Below, piece after piece: positions 53,571 to 62,000 of a DNA stretch of 64,000 nt; position 1 is the first letter of the stretch; each line of letters begins with the position of its first letter. A program made the translations under genes and the position numbers. The notes below the pieces were generated by a model that saw only the letters and a list, made by a program, of their open reading frames with translations, was not told the origin of the DNA and searched no databases. Origin of the DNA: Candidatus Woesearchaeota archaeon CG10_big_fil_rev_8_21_14_0_10_44_13 (GTDB lineage: Archaea > Nanobdellota > Nanobdellia > Woesearchaeales > UBA12501); contig PCXZ01000032.1 in the NCBI GenBank assembly GCA_002762985.1, positions 1-64,000 on the forward strand, written 5' to 3'.

Positions 53571-54407
53571 ATGCAGCAAAAGATGCGACAAAAAAACATG
53601 AGATTTGTGAAAATCTGCATATTCATGGTAATTGCGGCCCTGCCTTCGCTAGCCAATGCAGCGATATATGGGGATGAAGCGTTTGTAGATGGCTTCGTGA
53701 CTGACCAGAGGCTTGTTGATTCTGTTGATAGTTTCCTGGAAACGACAAACACGACTCTTGCGCTTGCTGTGCTAAACAACACGGAGGATATTGCTGCTGA
53801 TGCTGAATTTTACTATAACCTGAGCAAGGCTGACATCACAATAGTGTATGATTTCGGCGATAATAAGATAGCGATAGCGAAGCCGAGGGAGAGGGAGGTA
53901 TTGAGCGACCAGAAGATAAACCAGCTGCTTGACGGCAGGCAGAGCCAAAAGACATTCATTGTCGACGCAGGTGATGCGAACTTATACCTCCTGAATCTTG
54001 TTGAAGACATCAAGACAGAGCTGAGATCCGGCGAGAAGATATATGGTGTGTGTTCCATAATAAAAGACGGCTACTGCAATGAGAGCTGTTATGACGACCT
54101 TGACTGCGATTGCGGCAACGGCATATGCGAGTACCATGAGAATTACATAACCTGCCAGAAAGACTGCAAGAAGACGTCTGAGTATGGCTGTGCGATATTG
54201 AGCGACAATTACTGCGATAAGAACTGCCCATTGACGGACATAGACTGCAGTTTCGGGAGCCTCAGTGAGAAGACATTCGATATCGCAAAAAAGAAAAGGA
54301 CGACTGCCGTAGTGCTGCAGGCTGTTATCGGGGCCCTGTTGTTCATGCTTGTCGTCATACTGATATATGTGCTTGAAAAAAATAAAGGATTCAAAAAACC
54401 GCAATGA
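53571..54407 (+). CDS. Signal peptide/TM protein with Cys-rich juxtamembrane region
   Basis: 278 residues. Signal peptide (about 10-31), an alpha/beta domain resembling in outline TPM-like extracellular domains (about 40-150), then a Cys-rich part with CYDDLDCDCGNGIC and CPLTDIDC repeats, one transmembrane helix (about 247-268) and a short basic tail. The Cx(n)DxDC repeats resemble those in the 57624 product, so these two may be partners. No enzyme motif seen. Confidence 0.78.
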   Translation: MQQKMRQKNMRFVKICIFMVIAALPSLANAAIYGDEAFVDGFVTDQRLVDSVDSFLETTNTTLALAVLNNTEDIAADAEFYYNLSKADITIVYDFGDNKIAIAKPREREVLSDQKINQLLDGRQSQKTFIVDAGDANLYLLNLVEDIKTELRSGEKIYGVCSIIKDGYCNESCYDDLDCDCGNGICEYHENYITCQKDCKKTSEYGCAILSDNYCDKNCPLTDIDCSFGSLSEKTFDIAKKKRTTAVVLQAVIGALLFMLVVILIYVLEKNKGFKKPQ

Positions 54408-54414
54408 TGGATGG

Positions 54415-54921
54415 ATGAAATATATGAGAAGTGTATGGAAATCAAAAAGAGGGGAGGGAGAGGAAAGGACGCAAGAGGCACCAAACTACTCGATATATTT
54501 CCTGATAGTCGCGATCATAGTCCCATTATTCGCTATCTTCCTTGTCATTGCGACATCCTCATACAGTGTTGAAACTACAAGCATACTCGGAAACCTTGAA
54601 AGCGCCGTGGTAGGGTTCAGGATATTGAATTCGCCAGAATGCTTCGTCTATCAGGATGAGGCTACAAAAAGGACATACCCCCACACGATAGAACTGAAGA
54701 AATGCACGCCTGAAAGGCTTGAAGCCTGCATGGGCAATATGTCGGGAGTATGCTTCAAGTCCCAGATAAAAGTCGGAGGGGAGGTAATGAAAGAGCTGCA
54801 GAGCAGGAATTACAGGAGGCCATCTGAGATAAAGGTGAGCGTTTGGCCGATAAAGGCCAAGGATGAGGGCGAAGAGAGGCAGGGATTCATGATCATAAGC
54901 ACGAGCAAGCAATGCGGTTGA
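54415..54921 (+). CDS. Anchored pilin-like protein
   Basis: 168 residues from the ATG at 54415; a GTG at 54367 would overlap the preceding gene by 41 nt. A basic head (with KRGE at 11-14) leads to a hydrophobic helix (about 25-48), then a small domain with four Cys. It is not recognised. The stop overlaps the next gene's start by 10 nt, so translation is probably coupled. Confidence 0.72.
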   Translation: MKYMRSVWKSKRGEGEERTQEAPNYSIYFLIVAIIVPLFAIFLVIATSSYSVETTSILGNLESAVVGFRILNSPECFVYQDEATKRTYPHTIELKKCTPERLEACMGNMSGVCFKSQIKVGGEVMKELQSRNYRRPSEIKVSVWPIKAKDEGEERQGFMIISTSKQCG

Positions 54922-55514
54922 GCCCCCACTGGAATTTGGCTGAAAAGATGGCTGAAAAGAATTTGATTGAAAAGCTGAAGATGGACATAAGGAAATCAAA
55001 AAAAGGAGTAGTGCACACATGGTTTGATTATGTATTCGCGATAGTCGGAGGCATAGTAATATTCGTGATAATATTCTTTGTGACTACATCGGGCACAGCA
55101 AGGGTCGAGAATGAGATAAAGGCCCAGGAATTCGATATAAGGTCTGATGAGACGCTTGTGTTTTACCTCTCAACTTGCCTCAGCAAAGGCCAGATCAATG
55201 ATCTCTTGTTCAATAATGAGAGGTTTAAGGTAGCAGAACAGCTTGCAGGCTCAAAAACGACATTTGCCGACCTGATAATTGCCATAGGCGAGAATGATGA
55301 TGAGGATTACAAGGAGATATTGAGGGCCCAGACAGAATACCTGCTTAATACGACTCTTGGGAATGAGAAATGGAAGCTTGATATAAGATATCCTGGTGGG
55401 GAGGAACTTTCGTTCGGGGGATTGAAGGGCGAGACAAGGGTTTTTGAGCTAAGGCTGCCTTCAACAGGCTATCAGATGATAAATGTCAAATTGACCGCAA
55501 AAAAGGAGAAATGA
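54912..55514 (+). CDS. Anchored pilin-like protein (KKGV type)
   Basis: 200 residues (an internal Met at 54948 is an alternative start). SKKGV (29-33) precedes a hydrophobic helix (about 38-58) and a helical/beta soluble domain of unknown type (DETLVFYLSTCLSKGQINDL). It overlaps the previous gene by 10 nt and precedes the wall-hydrolase fusion gene by 17 bp. Confidence 0.74.
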   Translation: MRLSPHWNLAEKMAEKNLIEKLKMDIRKSKKGVVHTWFDYVFAIVGGIVIFVIIFFVTTSGTARVENEIKAQEFDIRSDETLVFYLSTCLSKGQINDLLFNNERFKVAEQLAGSKTTFADLIIAIGENDDEDYKEILRAQTEYLLNTTLGNEKWKLDIRYPGGEELSFGGLKGETRVFELRLPSTGYQMINVKLTAKKEK

Positions 55515-55530
55515 AAGAGGATCCAGATAA

Positions 55531-57639
55531 ATGGCCCAGATAAGATATTTCAGGAGCATTAGGAAAAACTGCATGAGGAAGGACAGGAGAGGGGCAATGC
55601 TGCTCTATCTCGCAACAATAGGTCTCCTTATAGCATCATTCACGTTCCTTACGCTGAAAGTCATGGAGAAGCCTGCAAAATGGGAGCCCAAGTATGTCGG
55701 TGAGCACCAGCTTGCATTGCTTAAGACTGCAATAAATGCAGATAAATTCCTACTGTTCATAGACCAGGCCTCGAAGCCGACTGCGATGCAGTCCATCTAT
55801 AACCTGGCTCAGAAAGGGGGTTTCCCTGCCGGCTCAGAATGCGGGCAGTACATTGGCTACCAGAAATGGAGGACTTTCTCGAAGGACAGTAATGAGATGA
55901 AAAACTGCATCCCTGATGAAAGCACGATAAAATATGATATATCGTATGCCTTTAATAACGAGCTCTATAAATACCTCAATGTTTACTGGGGCTACCAGAA
56001 ACAGAATGCCATGGCTGTTAATGCCGGATCAGGGGATCTGGCAGGAAAAACGGTCATATTGGACCCCGGCCATGGAGAAGGGTATAGCGGTCCATCAGGC
56101 GCAAGCGGCGAGCAGGAAGCCACCCATGCGATCTCTGCGAAACTCAAGATGCTGCTTGAGCAGAAAGGGGCCATAGTCTATGAAACACCTTCAGCTTATG
56201 GGATGACTGAGAGGGCAAATTTTGCGAATGAGAAGAAGGGAGATATATTGGTTTCTATACATTTTAATGGTGTTTCTGATGTGAATACTGCCGGCCTTGA
56301 GGCTTTCTATGGCGCTGAGAACAGCGGGACAGCAGACGGCAGCCCTGAAAAAGATAAGGTTCTTTGCGAGAATATCATCCCAAAAGTGAAGGATGTAATC
56401 AGCAGCGAGCTTAGGGGAGGAGGCATAAAGCCTGACACTGGCACTGACGTCGGCTCGCTGTCAAACCTGAGGAAGACAAACATGCCCGCATGCCTCATAG
56501 AGATGGAATTCATATCCGCGAAAAAAAGCATAAAATTCAACAACAAGGAATATGGCAATTACAAGGATCTTTTCCGGAGCGAAGATTACCAGAATGCTGC
56601 GGCAAATGCACTGAAAGAAGGCATAATAAATTATTTCAGTGCTGTCGGAAACCTGCAGCCAGAGCCAAAAAAACCTGAACCCTCCTTGGTGGCAAGCAGC
56701 GGGATGGAACAGACAACGACATCTGCGATTCAGGGCCTTATGAAAACAGAGAATGATGAGTATATCACGGGGACGCCTGTCATGGTGCCTTATGCTGCCC
56801 CTCAGCAGGCCATCAATCTGCCATTGGGCGTTTTAGGCAAGATGCCTCCTGACAACTATGAGGTGAATCTTGAGCAGAAGGACAAGCTGAAGATAATGGG
56901 GATTGCCAAAGACAAGGCAGAATTCGACATAGTATTGGGTGAGATAAAGAGAAAAAGCGTAGCAAAGATGATTTCAGAGGGTGTTGAAGGCGGGATAAGG
57001 AATCTCGTTGATATAGGGGGATGCAGCATAGATTCGCCTCAGACAGACAGCCAGTCTATAGGCAATGCCAATGTCGGGAGGCTTGAGAATGGTGTGAAGG
57101 TTCCAGATGAAGGGACATATTATCTTATCGATCCTCCTGCAAGGGGCAGAGGAAGCAATTATGCCACTAATGAGCTTTACATAGGCCTGCAGAAGACAGG
57201 ATGCGTTCTTATGAAGAATTACAATGTAAAGCTGATATTCAGGGATATGAGCAAACAAGGAGGCGGAAAGCTTGGGAAACATCTATCGCATACAAGCGGA
57301 AGGGATGTTGACATGGGTTTTGTATGTATTAAGGATGAAAAAAGGTTCCCCTGCTACAGGAATGTCGTCCAAGGCGGCGGAGTAGTGCCTGAATTTGACC
57401 CTGCGGGGAACTGGCTGCTCATGAAGACTGTGTTTGATACAGTTGAAGTCGATCATGTCTTCCTTAACAGATATATAATAAAATTAATCATGGACTGGGC
57501 AGAGGCGAATGAGCCTGACAAAATTGCTGTTGAAAAGGTAAAAAAAATACTTGAGAGGGATGAGCTTGCAAATCACGTAACTCATTATCATCTCAGGATA
57601 AAATGCCCTGAAGGAGACGCACAATGCAGGATAGACTAA
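55531..57639 (+). CDS. Amidase_3 plus MepA (peptidase M74) fusion, murein-hydrolase-like
   Basis: 702 residues. RRGA (19-22) precedes a hydrophobic helix (24-44), then a linker and an Amidase_3 domain (about 172-370): ILDPGHGEGYSG (H181), E196, SIHFNG (H244) and CLIEMEF (E324). A Pro/Ser-rich linker leads to a C-terminal domain (about 510-700) with the M74 MepA signature: GKHLSHTSGRDVDM (H584, H587, D594) and THYHLRIKCP (H685, H687). In bacteria the first cleaves MurNAc-L-Ala and the second cross-linking peptide bonds. I see no pseudomurein-specific features. It overlaps the next gene by 16 nt. Confidence 0.86.
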   Translation: MAQIRYFRSIRKNCMRKDRRGAMLLYLATIGLLIASFTFLTLKVMEKPAKWEPKYVGEHQLALLKTAINADKFLLFIDQASKPTAMQSIYNLAQKGGFPAGSECGQYIGYQKWRTFSKDSNEMKNCIPDESTIKYDISYAFNNELYKYLNVYWGYQKQNAMAVNAGSGDLAGKTVILDPGHGEGYSGPSGASGEQEATHAISAKLKMLLEQKGAIVYETPSAYGMTERANFANEKKGDILVSIHFNGVSDVNTAGLEAFYGAENSGTADGSPEKDKVLCENIIPKVKDVISSELRGGGIKPDTGTDVGSLSNLRKTNMPACLIEMEFISAKKSIKFNNKEYGNYKDLFRSEDYQNAAANALKEGIINYFSAVGNLQPEPKKPEPSLVASSGMEQTTTSAIQGLMKTENDEYITGTPVMVPYAAPQQAINLPLGVLGKMPPDNYEVNLEQKDKLKIMGIAKDKAEFDIVLGEIKRKSVAKMISEGVEGGIRNLVDIGGCSIDSPQTDSQSIGNANVGRLENGVKVPDEGTYYLIDPPARGRGSNYATNELYIGLQKTGCVLMKNYNVKLIFRDMSKQGGGKLGKHLSHTSGRDVDMGFVCIKDEKRFPCYRNVVQGGGVVPEFDPAGNWLLMKTVFDTVEVDHVFLNRYIIKLIMDWAEANEPDKIAVEKVKKILERDELANHVTHYHLRIKCPEGDAQCRID

Positions 57640-58976
57640 GATTTGTGAAAAAAATATGGATTTTAGCGGTTGTGTTATTGCTAGCCTGCGCAATAGCCTC
57701 CGCATATGAGGTCACTGAAGATGAGAAGATGATGCTCTTTTTCATAGATGACAAGATGGAACTGAATGATGTGAAAGTCATAAGAGACAACGCTTTCTAC
57801 AGGCAGGCAAGCGGATACGAAAGCATGTTTGACATCCTTGACGATATCCCTGAGAATGGAAGGTATATCGAGCTTCTCGATAAGGATGGCGAAGTTGTCT
57901 ATGATTTCAAGTTTTTCATGGATTTCGGTCTTCCTTACAATGAGGAAGTGAGCAAAATAAGGGTTTACAATGGCCTAACTAAGGACAGCCCTGTGCTGAT
58001 TGAGAAGGACATAAGCTTCTGCAATCACAACAATGTCTGCGAGCCATGCGAGGGCATCGGTTGCAGCATAATGGAAAGCTCTGTCACCTGCAGCGACTGC
58101 AGGACAGGAAGCAAGGACAGCTATTGCGACCTTAAAAAAGATGGTGTGTGCGACCCGGACTGCAATAACATCGACATGGACTGTCCTGGATGCACAGACG
58201 GAAAATGCTATTATGATGATTCGATGGACGAGGTGAACATGTGCCCCGGCTTCGGAGGGGAGGTCTGCAGGAGCATGGAGGAATGCGCAGGAGAGATTAC
58301 AGGCGGCAATGATGATGGTTTCTGCTGCATTGGCAATTGCGTTGATCCGACTGTTGAAGAAGAGTATATCCCTCAAGAGCCCGGGACGCCAGAGGAGATC
58401 GCTTTTACAGGGGGTTCTGATTACCAGGGCCAGGATATCGAGGAGATAAACGATCCTGTCCGGCTGTTCAATATGAATTATAACAGCTCGATTCCCGTTG
58501 AGGATGAATCGAAGAAGATCCTCTGCAGCAATGTCGGGAAATCCGTATGCGGGATGTTTGAGAGATGCATCAATGGGCAGAATGTCTACTCAGACGATGA
58601 AGGGGGCAACTGCTGCACAGGAGATTGTGCTCCTTTGAGCGATGATGAGTTCAATAAGGCTTACAAGGATGAATTCGGCGAGGATTACAGCAAGGCTGCA
58701 GGAATCAAGCCAACAACCACTGCAGAAGAAGGGATTGCTCCTGCCCTGGAGGCTGAGCAGATAAGCCAATGGTGGTTCCTGCTGGCGATAATCCCTCTTG
58801 TCGTGATAATACTCATTTATGATGCCGAAAGGAAGAAAAGCGAGGAAAAAAAGAGAAGGGTAGATTATGAATATGGCTATTATAAGAATTATGGCTATAA
58901 TGACGACCAGATAAAACAGATACTCGTCCAGAGGGGATGGAAAAAGAAGGACATAAGGAAGGTAATAAAGAAGTAG
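57624..58976 (+). CDS. Signal peptide/TM protein with Cys-rich repeats
   Basis: 450 residues. Signal peptide (1-27), an N-terminal alpha/beta domain, Cys-rich segments (near 132-245 and 295-335, including CDLKKDGVCDPDC, DDGFCCIGNC and GGNCCTGDC), an acidic linker, a transmembrane helix (about 384-402) and a basic C-terminal tail that ends in a small helical region (YNDDQIKQILVQRGWKKKDI), perhaps a UBA-like three-helix fold. The start lies within the end of the preceding gene (16 nt overlap), so they are coupled. Confidence 0.78.
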   Translation: MQDRLRFVKKIWILAVVLLLACAIASAYEVTEDEKMMLFFIDDKMELNDVKVIRDNAFYRQASGYESMFDILDDIPENGRYIELLDKDGEVVYDFKFFMDFGLPYNEEVSKIRVYNGLTKDSPVLIEKDISFCNHNNVCEPCEGIGCSIMESSVTCSDCRTGSKDSYCDLKKDGVCDPDCNNIDMDCPGCTDGKCYYDDSMDEVNMCPGFGGEVCRSMEECAGEITGGNDDGFCCIGNCVDPTVEEEYIPQEPGTPEEIAFTGGSDYQGQDIEEINDPVRLFNMNYNSSIPVEDESKKILCSNVGKSVCGMFERCINGQNVYSDDEGGNCCTGDCAPLSDDEFNKAYKDEFGEDYSKAAGIKPTTTAEEGIAPALEAEQISQWWFLLAIIPLVVIILIYDAERKKSEEKKRRVDYEYGYYKNYGYNDDQIKQILVQRGWKKKDIRKVIKK

Positions 58977-59006
58977 TTTAGGATAATATGTGTTGTGTAG
59001 GTTCAA

Positions 59007-62000
59007 ATGACTTCAAAAGGCAGATCAAGGATAATGTGCAGGTTTTTGCTAGCTTTAGTCCTTTTTTCATTGGTATCTTCGCCTGTTCTCGCTGCTGAAA
59101 CAACGCAGGACAAGGGTGTGCTGCAGCAGCCGGATGATAAAAACCAGCAAAGCCAGCAGGCGCCTGCGAGTCAGCAATCCGGCTTCAGGTTCATAGTCCT
59201 GAGCGATGCGAACCCGAGCTATGGCACAGAAGGATTGAATTCCAAATTCCCTGATGACCTTAAGGGCATACCGGGGCTGAATCCTGTATTTGTGATACAT
59301 GCTGGGGATATGATAGGGGGAGGTAATCCTTATAGCATGGAAAAATATGATAAGATGTGGGTTCCGTTCTTCGAAGCAATAAAAGCCATAACTGCTGCGA
59401 GGATACCTTATCTGCCCTGCCCCGGCAATCATGATGCCGGCTTTGGTGTCAAGACTGCAAAAGAGTCTTACGGCAAGAATTGGCTTGCGAACAAGCCATC
59501 TGTCTCAACGAGCGGAAACTATCCTTATTATTATTCGTTCGATTACAGCAACAATCATTTCATAATACTTGACAGCTCGAACATAAAGCTTGGCTCAACG
59601 CAGATACAATGGCTTTCGGATGATCTTGCGAATGCAAAAAACAAGGATAACACATTTGTGATTCTGCATATACCTTTCATGTCATCAGGCATGCTCCATC
59701 CTGAGACTGCTGATAAGTCTGCCCTTGATATCATATCCAATGCCGGCGTAAAATACGTGTTTGCCGCCCATAACCATGTCTATCGCGAGCATGATTACCA
59801 GAATGTGAAACAGATAACTATAGGGAGTGCGGCAGACGACCCGAGGGGAGAGAAAGATAATATGTTTGTTGTTGTTGATGTCATGGGCAAGGATGATGTT
59901 AAGATTTACCCTGCAGGCCTCAAGTCAGGATTCAAGAATACTATTGATGGACAGCCAATACCCTCTGCGCCTGCAGGCTCTGTGCCGTCATTTGACCCTG
60001 CTTCAGTCATCGGCACAAACTGCGTGCCAGGACAGAACGATTTCTCTTCCTTGCTTTCAGGTGAGGGCATTTCATATGAAAGCTATCCTTACAAAGGCGG
60101 GATTTTCCATTCAATGACCATAGATCCTAGTAGGTATGATGTCGTGCTGATAAATGCAAAGAAAGCCACAGGAAAATCTTCAGCGACTCTTGCCGAGATA
60201 CTAAGGAACACCCCCGGGGCGATAGCCGCCATCAATGGGGGATTTTTTGAAGGGGGGGGAAAGCCTACAAATTCAATTGTAGTTGATAATGAACTGATAA
60301 ATGGTGTTTACGACAAGTTCCACACTACGTTCGTGAACGAAAACGGAAAATATAAAGTGATCACTCTTTCGCAGCTTCTTTCCTACAGCCCTGAAAAGAT
60401 AAGAAACGAAGTGAAATCTGCGGTCACTGCCTTAGGTCTTGTCTCGAATGGGAATAATGTCGGCAAATCAGGCGACAGGGCGCCGCGTTCTGGAGTATGC
60501 ATAACAAAGGACGGCCTTATCAAGTTTTTGGCGAGCAATGGCATACAAAAAGGCAGCAGTTTAGTAGGAGGATATGCCTCAATAGGGGAATTCGCCCAGG
60601 AAGCAATAGACAGGCATGGGTGCTTAGACGGAGTAAATCTTGATGGAGGAGGGTCTACATCAGTAGAATACCACATAAATGGCAAAGATGTGTCTTTACT
60701 TGGGGAGAGAAATGCTGCACTCTGCAGGGGATCAGACCAAGAATTCCCATGCCAAAGGCCTGTTGGTGATGCTTTGGTTATTTTGCCTAAACAGGGCATG
60801 AAAGGGCCTGCTACAAAATCCTTGCCTAATATTGCAGGCTCTGCGCCCGCTGCAACAATTACTTCGGCTTTCACTGCTGTTGATGATATAACTGGGATGG
60901 CTGCTGCACAGCCTTCCTCAGTATATTCTGCAGACCTGTCAGGAAGCCTGAATACAATAACGATAAGCTCCCCTGATTATTTACAGATAAGAAGCGCTTA
61001 TGAGCTGACAGGACAGGAACTGGCAACACCAAAAACCGTGCTTGACAAGGCGAATGAGAAAGGGGGCCAGATTGTAGCTGTGACTAACGGTGCTTTCTTC
61101 GGCTACAGCAATCTGAATGGGAAAGACAGGGGAAGCACTAATGCCGGGCCGACATGTCTCTATATAGAGAATGGAAGGCAATTCTTCCCTTATGAATATC
61201 CTGATGACAAGAAGAATCCTGATTTCCTGTGCAAAAACCGCAATGAGTTCTATATAACAAATAAGAATGAGGCAGGCATATTGCCTTACGGCCAGTTCGA
61301 AAGCAAATTCTCGGGCAACAATTATGCAGAGATAAAATATGCGATCCAGGGCGTCAATATACTGTATGATAATAATATAGTAACAGAATACCCTAAAGAT
61401 ATAGAGTTCACTTTCCATGGCGGGAAGAAAGAGAGGAATGGGATATGCATAACAAATGACAACAAGATAATCCTGTTCGTGAATACCGACAAGATAGGGC
61501 TGATAGATCTTGCCACAAAGCTCAAGAACGAGCTGGGTTGCAGGCATGCGATAAACACTGATGGTGGCGCGACATCCTCGATGTATGTCAAAAACGAGGA
61601 TTATTATTTCAAAAGCTTCTCTGATGACACAGCCCAGAATAAGGTCTGCAGCACAGTCAAATCGGCAAGCGATTTCGTCAGACAGTCGAATGGAAGGACG
61701 CAGGGGCATGGCTGTGCATTGAATTTCTTCCTTGTTTCAGAATCAAAAACTGCAGTCACTGGAAGCCCTTTAATCAGTTTTGCGGCTCCGACAGAGCAGA
61801 TAGGATGCATCTGCCAGGATAGCATAGAAAGCTCTGTCATAGCCGTGCCCTCATCAAACACTGCTGTCAGCCAGGGGCAGTCTGCTGTCACTGGCGCTGC
61901 TGCAGAAACTAAAGACAAGCCGGATATAGGGTATGATTTCTCCGGCATAGACAGGGGTTACCAGGGATTCGGGGCAAAAAAAGACCTCTCAAAGATATCC

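Noticed and set aside
60981-61709. 242-codon minus-strand open frame
   Set aside because: Antisense to the second NAGPA-like domain, which carries clear motifs on the plus strand.
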